A stretch of DNA of 64,000 bases from a bacterium (lineage in GTDB: Bacteria > Actinomycetota > Acidimicrobiia > Spongiisociales > JAENVV01), in contig JAHEDI010000012.1 of assembly GCA_024641305.1 (NCBI GenBank), positions 1-64,000 of the forward strand. The letters are read 5' to 3'. The position numbers were made by a program, and so were the translations under genes. Below the pieces are notes generated by a model. It saw only the letters and a program-made list of their open reading frames with translations, was not told the origin of the DNA and did no database searches. Shown in pieces: positions 1 through 8,708 of the stretch; the first letter of the stretch is position 1; each line of letters starts with the position of its first letter.

Positions 1-1050
1 ATGACAGGGGAGTTGCTTGTTGAGGCCGACTCGGGGACGGCGGCGGCGCAAGGCGCCTATGACTGTGGGTTCTTTGAGCAGCGGATCCGGGAGTACAACG
101 CTGCGGAACCGTGGAAGGATCCGGGCGTGGCGTATGTCTACGGATACATCGAAGTACCCAACATCAGCGCGTACGAGATCGACTACCTCGAGCACTATGC
201 GGCTGACAACTGGACCCCGCAGCAGTTGGAGAAGTGGTCGACCTACCAACTCAATTTCTGTATGGACGTCCACACTGATGGCTGGACGGCGGCCGACGAT
301 TCGATGGTGGCGCTGGCGGTCGACCCACGCCGCCTCATCCAGGTAACCGTCAACGGAGAAATTGAGTGCGACTACGGACAGGTCCTCGTCGTGCAATCCA
401 CGTACTGGTTCTTCGACGGATCCTGGAACTGGCAGGGGGGCACCAACTGGGTCGAGACACCGGCGGTCGGAGTAGTTATTTCCGGTGACCTCAACTTCGT
501 ATGCCTGGAGATCTTCGATCCATTGACCGACGTGGCTTCCATTAAGGAGGCCGTGCCGACCTCGCAAACGAACGTCAATCCGTTGGTCGATGGGCTCACC
601 GGCCTTGATACCTGGCTCTGGTATGACTTCTCCCAGATCTCCTCGCGCGAGCTTGGTCCGTACACGCAGAGTATTTCGAGTCGAGGTCAGATCTGGAGTT
701 TGACCACCGTCGCCTGGGTGGACCGGGTCATGTGGGACGTCGACTGCGTGGCCGCGTGTACGTTCCGGGGCATGCTGGCGGAAATCGACGAATCCAAGTT
801 CGACCATGTGCTCGACCTGGACGACACGGCGGTTTCGCCCGCTTCGGTATATGACGGTGGCGCGGGAACGGAAGAGGGGGCGGCCGCCAAACACATCTAC
901 GAGACGAAGGCCGACTACATCATCTCAACGGCCACGGTATGGCGGGGGTACTACGAATTTCAGGGAGTGCGGTACCGATACGACCCGGTGATCGTCGCCC
1001 AGGGCCGCGCATACATCGTTCACGAAATTCGGGCGGTTCCCCACGGATAG
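1..1050 (+). CDS. Unrecognised protein, 5' end uncertain (window edge)
   Basis: An open frame of 349 codons beginning with ATG at the first base of the window and ending in TAG. I do not recognise the family. The protein is rich in Trp, Tyr and acidic residues and has several scattered cysteines (for example YDCGFFEQ near residue 22 and CVAACTF near 255), a composition typical of secreted actinobacterial proteins. No signal peptide is visible, but the true start may lie upstream of the window, so the ATG at base 1 may be internal. The next gene on the same strand starts 39 bases after the stop, so the two may be co-transcribed. Confidence 0.7.
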   Translation: MTGELLVEADSGTAAAQGAYDCGFFEQRIREYNAAEPWKDPGVAYVYGYIEVPNISAYEIDYLEHYAADNWTPQQLEKWSTYQLNFCMDVHTDGWTAADDSMVALAVDPRRLIQVTVNGEIECDYGQVLVVQSTYWFFDGSWNWQGGTNWVETPAVGVVISGDLNFVCLEIFDPLTDVASIKEAVPTSQTNVNPLVDGLTGLDTWLWYDFSQISSRELGPYTQSISSRGQIWSLTTVAWVDRVMWDVDCVAACTFRGMLAEIDESKFDHVLDLDDTAVSPASVYDGGAGTEEGAAAKHIYETKADYIISTATVWRGYYEFQGVRYRYDPVIVAQGRAYIVHEIRAVPHG

Positions 1051-1089
1051 CCTCGGAAACCAGCGATTGGCCACCTACAGTTACTGGCC

Positions 1090-2256
1090 ATGCGCTGGAG
1101 ATTCCTGGACGACGGATTCGATCTCGCCGAGCGGGATCGAAAGATACAAGACATCGACCGGTGGTGGTCGGGGTTCGAACAGAAGGCCGACGCGCTCAAT
1201 GCCCTGCTTGCCGGCGAAGAGTCGTGGGACCTGGTCGAATGGATGGGTGGCCTGGCCGCAGTGCACCCAGACTTGAAGTGGGAGTTCGGTCCGGCGGTGG
1301 ATCAGCCTGGTCGTCGTCTCGTTATCACGCCTGAACACCGCTATGAACTCACCGAACTGGTCAGAACTCTGATTTACACGGCACCGGAAATTGACGGTTG
1401 GGAATTTCATGCGCTCCGACTGCCCAGTGACCCCGACACGGCCGCCGGGATGGTCAAGAGTCGCACCCGGGGCTCTATGACGGACGTTCGTGTGTCGCTC
1501 AAACCCGGAGAAAACAATCTGATCGACTTGCACTATTCGTCAAAGTCGCCGACCGCTAGCAACGACGCGTTCGTCGCAACCGAGGCGCTGCTGGGGGAGC
1601 AGGCACTCAACCGCTGGGTCGGGGAGGTCTCGGCTAGCAAGCCGGCAGGCCTGTTCGGAAAAGGGGCGCCGGACGGTGTCCCGTTCCCCGAACTGGCCGA
1701 GGCGTTCGATCGCACCCGGCGTGAAATCCTGGCGACCCTGCCGGGAGAACCCCACCACGTCTGGGTCGGCTCGGCAGGCCGGGCGGTGCTGCAGCTCGAA
1801 CCCAACGAAGCCGACGACTACGCCGCCACCGAGGACGCCATCGTGGCGAGCACCGCTTCGCCCGAGCTTTGGCAAGCCTGCCACCGGGGCATCCGCTTTG
1901 ATTCCCAACGGTTCTCTCGCCACGGGGAGATCTTCCTCTACATCAAGATCGAACTGACCGAGGGCGACCCCGGATTCTCAAGCGACAACCGGGCAGACAT
2001 CGAATACGCGTTGAACACGGTCCTGGTCAACGCCGAACTCGGGTGTGTGACCGGCGGGATAAAGGGAATCCGCTATGCCTATGTCGATGTGTGCGTCGGA
2101 GATCTTGACGCGGGAATTCGGGCCATGCGGACCTCATTGCAGGCGAGTCGAGTTCCCGAGCGGAGCTGGATCCTCTTCTGTGATCGGATCTGGTCTGATG
2201 AGTGGATCGGCGTCTACGACACGACTCCGGCTCCTCCCCGGAGGAGCCAGCTCTAA
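1090..2256 (+). CDS. Hypothetical protein, 388 aa
   Basis: A complete frame with ATG start and TAA stop. The protein looks soluble and cytoplasmic: no signal peptide or membrane segment, many Trp and acidic residues, and a mixed alpha/beta composition. I do not recognise a catalytic motif. The central stretch (ALLGEQALNRWVGEV, about residue 160) loosely resembles proteins of the DUF695/suppressor-of-fused type, but this is only an impression. It follows the preceding gene by 39 bases. The start lacks a strong Shine-Dalgarno. A perfect 9-bp hairpin lies over the last codons and may end transcription before the convergent lipoprotein gene. Confidence 0.65.
   Translation: MRWRFLDDGFDLAERDRKIQDIDRWWSGFEQKADALNALLAGEESWDLVEWMGGLAAVHPDLKWEFGPAVDQPGRRLVITPEHRYELTELVRTLIYTAPEIDGWEFHALRLPSDPDTAAGMVKSRTRGSMTDVRVSLKPGENNLIDLHYSSKSPTASNDAFVATEALLGEQALNRWVGEVSASKPAGLFGKGAPDGVPFPELAEAFDRTRREILATLPGEPHHVWVGSAGRAVLQLEPNEADDYAATEDAIVASTASPELWQACHRGIRFDSQRFSRHGEIFLYIKIELTEGDPGFSSDNRADIEYALNTVLVNAELGCVTGGIKGIRYAYVDVCVGDLDAGIRAMRTSLQASRVPERSWILFCDRIWSDEWIGVYDTTPAPPRRSQL
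2229..2248. terminator. Hairpin between convergent genes
   Basis: GGCTCCTCC (2229-2237) pairs perfectly with GGAGGAGCC (2240-2248) across a two-base spacer. It sits over the last codons of the plus-strand gene and just past the end of the minus-strand lipoprotein gene. There is no T-tract, so this could be a GC-type bidirectional terminator or simply coding repetition. Confidence 0.35.
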
Positions 2257-2267
2257 CGCTCGAGCCG

Positions 2268-3044
2268 CTATGTTTCGACGCTTCGAATGGCTATCAGCAC
2301 CGACTCGTCGGCTATATCGAGGACCGCCAGATACCGTGAATCTTTGAGGTCGATCTCCGGGCTCGTGCCGTAGATCGGCCCGTCGGGGGTGGCTAGACCG
2401 GTGGTAGTCACGGTGGTCCGGCCGCTTTCGTCGACAAATTCGAATGCGACTGATACCTCGCCCGCCCAGATGCAGGTGACATCGGCCGGGCATCGCGAAT
2501 CGCCAACGATGCCGAGGTACTGCACGGCGAAACTGGTCCCGTCGATCACCGACCCGGGTCGCATCTCGAATGGTTGATCGACCTCAGGCACGATGAGGGA
2601 CTCCGGGTCGGTGTCAACCCAGAAGTCGAGGTCGGACCCGTCGCCGAGCGCAAGTCGACCGCTGATGATTCCGTACTCCTCCGCGTGATTCAGGCTGACG
2701 CTTGACACGCCGATGAGCTCCTTCTCGGCCGAAGCTCCGGTCTCAAGGGTTTGCCGATAGGCGTCGATCAGGGTAATCGAATCGTTGCTGAAATCCAGAA
2801 CCAGATCGAGTTCCACGGCCGCCTCGTCGCCGATCGACATCGCTCGCCACAGCCTCACCGTGGCTCCGGTGCGTTCGGCTCGCCACACCCCGACGCTTAC
2901 GCCTGGCTCAAGGCGGGCGCTGCTGGCGACGTCGATGGTTTGGTCGTACCGGGCCTCGATAGGTGCGAATAACGATGCCCCAGGACCGGGTTCCGCGCAG
3001 GCGGAGATGATCAGTAGTACGACGAACGGCAGTAGCTTCTTCAT
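2268..3044 (-). CDS. Secreted lipoprotein, 258 aa
   Basis: The start was placed at the internal ATG that begins MKKLLPFVVLL, because this gives a standard lipoprotein signal with lipobox IISAC (Cys about residue 17); the frame is open a further 33 codons upstream without such a signal. The mature protein begins with an AEPGPG spacer and has no transmembrane helix, so it should be anchored on the outer face of the membrane. A C-terminal block with DSRCPADVTCIWAGE (about residue 185) matches a motif shared by many small secreted bacterial lipoproteins of unknown function. It is convergent with the preceding gene. The role is unknown; a disulfide between the two motif cysteines is likely. Confidence 0.75.
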   Translation of the reverse strand: MKKLLPFVVLLIISACAEPGPGASLFAPIEARYDQTIDVASSARLEPGVSVGVWRAERTGATVRLWRAMSIGDEAAVELDLVLDFSNDSITLIDAYRQTLETGASAEKELIGVSSVSLNHAEEYGIISGRLALGDGSDLDFWVDTDPESLIVPEVDQPFEMRPGSVIDGTSFAVQYLGIVGDSRCPADVTCIWAGEVSVAFEFVDESGRTTVTTTGLATPDGPIYGTSPEIDLKDSRYLAVLDIADESVLIAIRSVET

Positions 3045-3240
3045 GGGGATCTGACGATCTCGAATGCAGGAAGGTTCCTGTCGGGCGATTTCGTTCGTCG
3101 TGGCACGCAGTATCTGCCACCATAGATAGACGCTTCCGGACATCCAGAGGGGTTCGCCGGCGCCGGTTCAAACGGCTTTTGGTAATCGTCGCAGGCGGCG
3201 TCATACATCACAGGGAATTGTCTTCAGGGAGATGCTTAAC

Positions 3241-4206
3241 ATGAACAACCCAACCAACGGTGGCCCACCCACGCACGTTGAGACCAGAAACCGCGCCCAG
3301 CTGGTGACAAACTGGCTGCTGGCGCTGGTAGCTGTGGCACTCATTGCTCTGGTGGCTGTGTTCGTCTTGCGGGACGATACGCCGTCTGCTTCGGCCACAA
3401 CTTCGACCACCGCGCCAGCGTCGACTGAGGGAAGTACGCCGGTCGACCAAACCACGACCGTGCCAGAGGATGGCACATCCACAACCGTGGCCGGCGCGAC
3501 GACCACCATCGCTTCCTCTACGACCTCAGCTCTCGTCGAGCCGACCGTGCCCGTTCCGACTCCTGACGAACTGGCTGCTGCGGCCGCGGTTGTCGACGAA
3601 TGGATAAACGCTCTCGGGACGGGGGACGCCGACACCGCGTGGGAGTTGATCGACTCTGCTTCTCAACAGGCGTTTGGCGGCCGGAGCTTGTTTGACGGGG
3701 CCTTTTCCGGTCTGGTCGAAGGATTTGGCGCCTGGGCCTCGAGCGCCGACGTCTTGAAGTACACGAACGCAGTCCCATTCACCGACCCGGCTACCTTCTT
3801 GATTTCCTGGGTTGGCTCCGTTTCCCAGGAAGGCACCACCGCGATGCGGGCCTTCGCCATTCCGGTCACCGCCGACTCCCAGGGCACGGTGAAAGTACAG
3901 CCGTTCGTGCGAAGTGACCTCGTGCAGTTCGTCGTCCCGGAATTGTCGGATCCTCCGGCGGAGTTTGCCTCGATCACAACCTTCGAATTCGACATTCCAA
4001 CCGGGGCGGTTCCCTTCGTGTTCGTCGATGGGTTTTACGAAGAGAATCAGGAGGTCGTCGATCAGGGCGATGGCACATCCCGCGTGTATGTAACCCCGGA
4101 CGGGGCTCTCGAAGTGGGGGCATCGCACGTCCTGGGCGTGTTGTACGTCTTGCCCGGGATTTCGCACGCCGAAGCAGTCCCGTTCACGATTGGCGACGGC
4201 AGTTAG
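3241..4206 (+). CDS. Membrane-anchored protein with Thr-rich linker
   Basis: This gene encodes about 321 residues. A short cytoplasmic N-terminus is followed by one membrane helix (about residues 25-43), a Ser/Thr-rich low-complexity linker (about 47-110) and an extracytoplasmic C-terminal domain of about 200 residues. The first part of that domain (AAAVVDEWINALGTGDADTAWELI) resembles NTF2-like or DUF4878-type domains. An upstream in-frame ATG at 3232 sits directly on the AGGGAG ribosome-binding sequence, so the ATG at 3241, nine bases after it, is preferred. No partner is evident from context. The topology call is confident, the function unknown. Confidence 0.75.
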   Translation: MNNPTNGGPPTHVETRNRAQLVTNWLLALVAVALIALVAVFVLRDDTPSASATTSTTAPASTEGSTPVDQTTTVPEDGTSTTVAGATTTIASSTTSALVEPTVPVPTPDELAAAAAVVDEWINALGTGDADTAWELIDSASQQAFGGRSLFDGAFSGLVEGFGAWASSADVLKYTNAVPFTDPATFLISWVGSVSQEGTTAMRAFAIPVTADSQGTVKVQPFVRSDLVQFVVPELSDPPAEFASITTFEFDIPTGAVPFVFVDGFYEENQEVVDQGDGTSRVYVTPDGALEVGASHVLGVLYVLPGISHAEAVPFTIGDGS

Positions 4207-4243
4207 GAGGGGTGCCCCACCGGTTGGAGTCGCCCCGGTTCGT

Positions 4244-4296
4244 GAAACGAGTGTGCATCCATGCTGCAATGATGAGTCTGGATGCACACTCGTTTC
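4244..4296. repeat. Dispersed inverted repeat, copy A
   Basis: Perfect 18-bp arms at 4244-4261 and 4279-4296 (GAAACGAGTGTGCATCCA and its reverse complement) enclose a 17-base loop. The right half (4274-4295), read on the minus strand, is identical over 22 bases to copy B near 29312, and the core GTGCATCCAGACTC also occurs in copy C near 42290. It starts 38 bases after a stop codon and has no T-tract, so it could act as an mRNA 3' structure, but its recurrence points to a repeat family. Confidence 0.8.
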
Positions 4297-4819
4297 AGCC
4301 ATTGGAGGCTTCGAGCGCCCAAAGTAATCTGAAAACCACCTGGCGCGGTCGTCGGAGATGGCGTATGTTTGGATCTGGGTGCACGGCTGGGGGCCGCATT
4401 TGAGGGGGAATACATGCGTGCACCCAGGAGCGGTGTCAGCCGGCTGGGGTCGTTTGCTTTTGCCGGCGGAATCGCCGCTGCTCGTTTCGGGGGTGAGGAT
4501 CCGCCTGATAGCGAACCGATCTTCCTGCCGGATCGGCCATTCGGCCCACCGAAGAGCGGGAGCGATCGGATCCGCAGAGAGGTTGACAAGCTCCGGGTCG
4601 ATAAACCAGAGCGCCTCAAAGCCCCTGGTATGCCGCCGGTTCGTAACGGTCGCAAGACCCCCAAGACGGCTCCTGGCAGGCCTCCACGACGATCCATTCG
4701 TCATGGGCGCCGCCGGGATGCCTGACTAGCTGGCGCAGGTGGGTGAAGAACCCTTGTGTATTGCGCCCATCTGCGGCGCCGACGCGCTTGACTTGACTTA
4801 GCCGTCGGAGGGTTGGTAG
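4297..4819. other. Gene-free stretch
   Basis: About 520 bases between copy A of the inverted repeat and the LapA-like gene. Several open frames run through it on both strands, but they overlap each other, lack credible ribosome-binding sites and encode Arg/Pro-rich sequence typical of spurious frames in GC-rich DNA. I see no RNA gene or clear regulatory element. It may be a decayed gene or the footprint of an old insertion. Confidence 0.5.
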
Positions 4820-5071
4820 TTGACAACTGAATCGCCACAGAAGAGAAGCATTGATCCCCGGTGGGTGCTGTCGCGTATCCCGCTTGTTTTGCTGGTTGGC
4901 CTTTTCATCGCGTTCGCCATTCAAAATGCCGAGACCGTCCATGTGAGGTTCCTCAACTGGTCATTTGACGCTCCCCGCGTAGTCACCCTCGTAGGAGCGG
5001 CGTTGCTCGGGGCGGTGGTTCGTGATCTGATGCGATACCGGTCGAAGAAGCGGTCCGATCCGGTCGAGTAG
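4820..5071 (+). CDS. LapA-family small membrane protein
   Basis: Eighty-three residues starting at TTG, directly after a good GGAGGG ribosome-binding site. Two hydrophobic helices (about residues 20-36 and 50-66) flank the FAIQNAETVHVRFLNWSFD stretch that typifies the LapA/DUF1049 (YciM-partner type) domain, and a basic C-terminal tail follows (RYRSKKR). LapA proteins are small inner-membrane proteins; in Escherichia coli the relative acts with LapB in envelope lipid balance, but in actinobacteria the role is not established. It precedes the ArsR-type regulator on the same strand, separated by that gene's own promoter. Confidence 0.8.
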   Translation: MTTESPQKRSIDPRWVLSRIPLVLLVGLFIAFAIQNAETVHVRFLNWSFDAPRVVTLVGAALLGAVVRDLMRYRSKKRSDPVE

Positions 5072-5101
5072 CGGCTAATTCCGCGTCGAATCAAATTCTG
5101 A

Positions 5102-5145
5102 TTGCAATTCTTTCACATTTGTCGTACCATTCGATAAATATCGAA
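5102..5145 (+). promoter_or_regulatory. Promoter with overlapping palindromic operator
   Basis: TTGCAA (5102-5107), a 17-base spacer and TACCAT (5125-5130) make a plausible sigma-70-type promoter. A perfect interrupted palindrome, TTCGAT-AAAT-ATCGAA (5130-5145), begins in the last base of the -10 box. It lies 37 bases before the regulator's ATG, a suitable position for autorepression by that ArsR-type protein. Confidence 0.55.
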
Positions 5146-5181
5146 CGGATATCGTCACATAGAATCGTGCGAGGAAATCGA

Positions 5182-6192
5182 ATGACCCTCATCAGAGAAC
5201 CCTATTTCACGCCCCAGCAGGTGAAGCTCACCGTGGCCGCGTCTCCGGTTGTCGAGTTTCTGGTGGCTATGTGGGCCGGTATCGCCGAACCCGACGGATT
5301 GGATTCGTTTGAGAATTCAACCACCATCAAAGCCATCCGCCAGGCCTCCGACGTTCCCGCTGACGACTCGGAGTGGATGTCCGAGGCAGGTGCCGCCCGG
5401 TGGAGCTTCTTGTTGCAGTTTGTCATTCCGAACGAGATGCAGTCGATCGCTGACCTCGCCGACTTCATTGCCGAACAAGATCCTGACGAGTTGGTGGCTC
5501 ATCTCATCCACAAGGATGACGAAGACTGTGATCCAGAGGTGTGCGCTCACAAGCACATTGAGAGTAAGAACCCGGCAGCTGATCGTGATCGAATCGTTTC
5601 GATTCTCCGATCGCTTCCGGCCGAACTCGACGTCGAGCTCAAGACGCTGGTTCCCAGCCTCGAGCACGACGAGCATCTCAGCCGCTTCTTGGCGAAAAGT
5701 CTTGACCCGGAACAACTGATCGAGACGGTAACGAACGGCGTGGCGTTTCGCCTTAATAGCGATACCAATGAGGTTGTGCTCATCCCGAGTGTGGTGGTCC
5801 GCCCTTGGAACATGATGTTCGGATCCGAGGGAACACGATACTTCGTGTACCCGGTCAGCGATGAGGCCGTCGATGCCGATCCGGATAGCCCGCCGTCATG
5901 GATGGTGGAAATGTTCAAGTCACTCGGGGACGAACGTCGACTGAGGCTTCTCCGCCGTTTGGGCGAAGGCCCGGCCGGTCTTGGCGAGTTGGCTGAATAC
6001 CTCGATCTTGCCAAATCCACCACCCACCACCATTTGCGGCTGCTGAGGGCAGCCGGGCTGGTGAAAGCCGTCATAACCGGTTCAGGAAGAGATGGGACGC
6101 ATTACGAGCTTCGTCCGAAGGCACTCGGTGACGCCGCTCAGTTCGTCGCTTCGTATCTTCGTACCGGACCACTTGAAGGGGATACAACATGA
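5182..6192 (+). CDS. ArsR-type winged-helix regulator, 336 aa
   Basis: The start is the ATG of MTLIREPYF, preceded by GAGGAAAT; an in-frame start 63 bases upstream lies in the promoter. The C-terminal ~95 residues form an ArsR-like winged helix (FKSLGDERRLRLLRRLGEG, then LAKSTTHHHLRLLRAAGLV as recognition helix and GTHYELRP as wing). The N-terminal ~240 residues are an alpha-rich region with a conserved-looking acidic part (DDEDCDPEVCAHKHIESK) that could bind a metal or other effector. Such long ArsR-like proteins are common in actinobacteria. It overlaps the next small gene by four bases (ATGA), so the two are probably translated together. Autoregulation is suggested by the palindrome at its promoter. 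Confidence 0.85.
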   Translation: MTLIREPYFTPQQVKLTVAASPVVEFLVAMWAGIAEPDGLDSFENSTTIKAIRQASDVPADDSEWMSEAGAARWSFLLQFVIPNEMQSIADLADFIAEQDPDELVAHLIHKDDEDCDPEVCAHKHIESKNPAADRDRIVSILRSLPAELDVELKTLVPSLEHDEHLSRFLAKSLDPEQLIETVTNGVAFRLNSDTNEVVLIPSVVVRPWNMMFGSEGTRYFVYPVSDEAVDADPDSPPSWMVEMFKSLGDERRLRLLRRLGEGPAGLGELAEYLDLAKSTTHHHLRLLRAAGLVKAVITGSGRDGTHYELRPKALGDAAQFVASYLRTGPLEGDTT

Positions 6193-6422
6193 ATCTATAC
6201 GCCGACATTCACGCAGTTCAGGCTATCCAACATGATCGCTACCGGCCGAGACCACCAATCCCTCGTGGCCCCGTTCGGCAATGGCTCGGTACCGTTCTCG
6301 GAACCCCCCTGATTCGGGCTGGCGCCAAGCTGCTGGACGATCCGGTCGCTCTCCGCCTGGCTTCGAGCGACTTGGCCGTCCGTGCCGAGGCGAGGGAACA
6401 CGATCTGGCGAAGGTTGCTTGA
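6189..6422 (+). CDS. Small hypothetical protein, 77 aa
   Basis: Its ATG overlaps the stop of the ArsR-type regulator (ATGA), which supports translational coupling. The protein is basic in its first half (HDRYRPRPPIPRGPVRQ) with a short helical second half, and has no signal peptide. I do not recognise it. Because it is short and Arg/Pro-rich, it could be a spurious frame, but the stop-start overlap and the end before the next gene argue for a real gene. Confidence 0.5.
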   Translation: MNLYADIHAVQAIQHDRYRPRPPIPRGPVRQWLGTVLGTPLIRAGAKLLDDPVALRLASSDLAVRAEAREHDLAKVA

Positions 6423-6479
6423 CGCGAATCAAAGCCCGACGCGGTTTCGGCCGGTCGGGGTTTCGGGTAGGTTAGGGGT

Positions 6480-6776
6480 ATGAGGCTTCTTATTCGTTTA
6501 TTGGTGACAGCAGTGCTTGGTGGGGTGGCCGGGTCGGTGATCCGTCACGCAATCGAAGAAAAGAACAGTGCTGAGCCGAAGGATCTGGTCATCGCCACGA
6601 CAACCACACCCATTCTGGCCGGTACGGTGGCGGGCCTACTGGCGCCCAAGCGGTGGCGTTTGTTGGTGGCTCTGCTCGTCAGTGCCAACGTCGCTGCCAA
6701 TCTGAAGACCGAGCCGGTCGATGCGTTCGTTCAGAAGTGGATGGAGCGTCAAAGAGAGGCCAAGTCGACCAGCTAG
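6480..6776 (+). CDS. Small membrane protein, 98 aa
   Basis: The ATG follows GGTTAGGGG. Two predicted membrane helices are visible: about residues 3-22 (LIRLLVTAVLGGVAGSVI) and about 40-75 (TPILAGTVAGLLAPKRWRLLVALLVSANVAANL, possibly a hairpin), with a charged loop between and a basic C-terminus. The family is unrecognised. Its last four bases overlap the end of the convergent MBL-fold hydrolase gene. Confidence 0.6.
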   Translation: MRLLIRLLVTAVLGGVAGSVIRHAIEEKNSAEPKDLVIATTTTPILAGTVAGLLAPKRWRLLVALLVSANVAANLKTEPVDAFVQKWMERQREAKSTS

Positions 6777-7549
6777 GTCGCCGTTCGTCGCTCCCAGGCT
6801 TGTTCGAGGACCGCGCCAGAATACGGTCCGGTCGGAAATGTGTCTTCGTTGGTGGCTTGCCGCTGTTCAATCAGTCGGGCAACCTCACTGAGTTCGTTGC
6901 GTTGGGTCAGAACGAACTGACGGTCCACCACGTTGCCATGACCTGGTACCCAGACTGACGCTGCTTCCTGAAGAAGCTGTTCAAGGGTGGCCGGCCATTC
7001 CCGTGGGTACGAGTCACCAAAGGCCGGGGGAGCGCCCTGTTCGATCAGATCCCCGGCGAACAGGATGCCGTCGACTACGACTGCGACGTCGTTGTCGGTA
7101 TGGCCTCGCCCAAAGAACGCCAGCCGGATTTGGCGATCATCGAGGGTAAGTGTCATCGATTCTTCAAAGGTGGTGTCGGGCGGCACAATCTCAACGTCCC
7201 GAAGCGGTTCGTGACAGTTCTCGGGGAGCTGAGCGATGGTGGAGGTACGCATTCGTTCGCCATCTCCGATGAGGCGGGACCGGCAACGCACGTGCCCGAC
7301 GATCCGGCAATCAGGGAACCGGGCATTTCCGAATGAGTGATCCCAGTGCATGTGCGTATTTATCACGGTGGTGACCGGCGCCTTCGTGAGCCTGGCGATG
7401 TCGTCTCGTAACTCGTCGGCATGGACATGATGTGAACGAGTATCGATGACGATGGTCTCGTCAGCCCCGACGATCAGGCCGATGTTCTGGTCGAGAGTCT
7501 CATACCGGCGTCGAAATTTGCCGTCGGCGAGTTCGTCCCAGGGGTTCAT
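6773..7549 (-). CDS. Metallo-beta-lactamase-fold hydrolase
   Basis: A 258-residue protein with the full MBL metal-ligand set: THMHWDH (about residue 65), a GRGHTDND histidine (about 170), FAGD aspartate (about 189) and VPGHG histidine (about 221). It lacks a signal peptide and should be cytoplasmic with a dinuclear zinc or iron centre. The overall layout resembles the MBL enzymes annotated as hydroxyacylglutathione hydrolase-like or quinoprotein-relay proteins; the substrate cannot be told. It is convergent with the small membrane protein and shares four bases with its end. Confidence 0.85.
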   Translation of the reverse strand: MNPWDELADGKFRRRYETLDQNIGLIVGADETIVIDTRSHHVHADELRDDIARLTKAPVTTVINTHMHWDHSFGNARFPDCRIVGHVRCRSRLIGDGERMRTSTIAQLPENCHEPLRDVEIVPPDTTFEESMTLTLDDRQIRLAFFGRGHTDNDVAVVVDGILFAGDLIEQGAPPAFGDSYPREWPATLEQLLQEAASVWVPGHGNVVDRQFVLTQRNELSEVARLIEQRQATNEDTFPTGPYSGAVLEQAWERRTAT

Positions 7550-7641
7550 GGTCGCCGACCGTACCAGCAGTTCGGCAAGGAGCTTCGCCTAAAGCATTCT
7601 TTCGAACCTGTCGATATTTGGAGGGTCAAGGGGGTTAGTCC

Positions 7642-7815
7642 ATGACTTATCGCATCATCGTCAACGACGGAGATGACTTTGTCACTTACGTCGGCGAAGT
7701 CCTCGAATGGGGTCCCGAAGCCATCTCACTAGAGATCGACACCCGCGGCCCCGAACCAGTCAGGATCACCGTGTCTCTGGCGTGCGTCGTGGGTGCCGAA
7801 GAACTCGTCGCGTAG
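7642..7815 (+). CDS. Short conserved-looking protein, 57 aa
   Basis: A short frame beginning MTYRIIVNDGDDFVTYVGE and ending AEELVA, preceded by GGGGGTTAG. It reads like a single small beta-sheet domain: alternating hydrophobic strands with LEWGPEAISLEID in the middle. The first bases show good coding periodicity and an ordinary amino-acid mix, unlike the Arg/Pro-rich shadow frames nearby. I cannot name a family. A strong hairpin 50 bases downstream may be its terminator. Confidence 0.5.
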   Translation: MTYRIIVNDGDDFVTYVGEVLEWGPEAISLEIDTRGPEPVRITVSLACVVGAEELVA

Positions 7816-7866
7816 ACTGCATAGGTGTCGTGAGTCCCGGGTCGCCGGGTAATTGGTCCTCGCGAC

Positions 7867-7899
7867 TGGCGGGTCGGCAGTTCATCTGCCCACCCGCCA
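7867..7899. terminator. Strong hairpin between convergent genes
   Basis: TGGCGGGT-c-GGCAG (7867-7880) pairs with CTGCC-c-ACCCGCCA (7886-7899) around the loop TTCAT: 13 base pairs with one C:C mismatch. It lies between the convergent ends at 7815 and 7920. No T-tract follows on either strand, as is common for GC-rich actinobacterial terminators. Confidence 0.5.
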
Positions 7900-7919
7900 A
7901 TCGGAGGGTTGGTCGGTGG

Positions 7920-8708
7920 TTAGTTTCCTCCGATTCCGATCGGATCTGTCGAGGTCGGTGCACCGGAAACGCCAGCGAGTGACAAAGGTGCTGTGTACGC
8001 CCAGTTGGCGTAGTAATAGCTCTTGCCGGCGCTGGCGGCTGTCCAGCTCACTTGAAAGCCCCATTTTGTGCCATCGCCACCACCCCAGATATAGCCGGCG
8101 AAGCCAACAGCATTCGACGTCGAGTACGGGTAGATGCAAACGTACCCGGGAGCAGCGGTGGGCAGAGCAGATGTGCCCGTGCATGCTCCATCCGTATCGT
8201 CCCCCGAGCCTGCAATGGTCACGACCTCGTCCGTTAGTCCGACCGGTGCCGGTATTGGAAGCTGAGCATTGGCCGATCCCTCTTGGCCAGCCGACGTCGT
8301 ATAGAGAAGTGCTCCGATTGTCCCTCTGATGGTCGCCCCAAGCGGTACCTCGGCGGGCAAGAAGTACGTTGAATCGAGCCCGTCGAGCTTGCCAGCGTTG
8401 GTCGCCAACGTGGCGGTTTCTGCGGTAACCGCGGTTTTGGCGTCTACGACCTTCTTGGTCGCCAGGCGCTTCATGAAGGCGGCCATCTGGCCGCGCGTTA
8501 CGTTGCTGTCGGGGCAATACTTGCCTGGTGCACATCCGGTGGTGATGGCGTTGTCAAGCATCCATTGGATGTCGGCGTGGAATGTTTGGGTGTCGGGTAC
8601 GTCCGTAAAGTTGTGACTGGCGATCGCCGCCGTTGGAGCGATCACCATGGCTGTTACGACTGCTACCAGCGCATACTTCGCCCACGCCCGTTTCATCAGG
8701 TGTTTCAT
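7920..8708 (-). CDS. Secreted protein with one SLH-like repeat
   Basis: A 262-residue protein. A signal peptide covers about residues 1-30 (hydrophobic core YALVAVVTAMVIAPTAA, cleavage near AIA-SH). It is followed by one SLH-like repeat (about 33-80: FTDVPDTQTFHADIQWML, then GCAPGKYCPD and VTRGQMAAFMKRL). This repeat is the same type as the three at the end of the neighbouring protease. A coiled Ala/Thr segment (VVDAKTAVTAETATLATNAGKLDG) and a C-terminal domain with four cysteines follow. The ATG follows AGGGGGTTAGAGC; a second ATG four codons later is possible. The repeat probably anchors the protein to the cell surface; the C-terminal function is unknown. Confidence 0.75.
   Translation of the reverse strand: MKHLMKRAWAKYALVAVVTAMVIAPTAAIASHNFTDVPDTQTFHADIQWMLDNAITTGCAPGKYCPDSNVTRGQMAAFMKRLATKKVVDAKTAVTAETATLATNAGKLDGLDSTYFLPAEVPLGATIRGTIGALLYTTSAGQEGSANAQLPIPAPVGLTDEVVTIAGSGDDTDGACTGTSALPTAAPGYVCIYPYSTSNAVGFAGYIWGGGDGTKWGFQVSWTAASAGKSYYYANWAYTAPLSLAGVSGAPTSTDPIGIGGN

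Noticed and set aside
3526..4704. A 392-codon minus-strand frame.
   Set aside because: It is antisense to the Thr-rich membrane protein and runs into the gene-free stretch; the product has no domain features.
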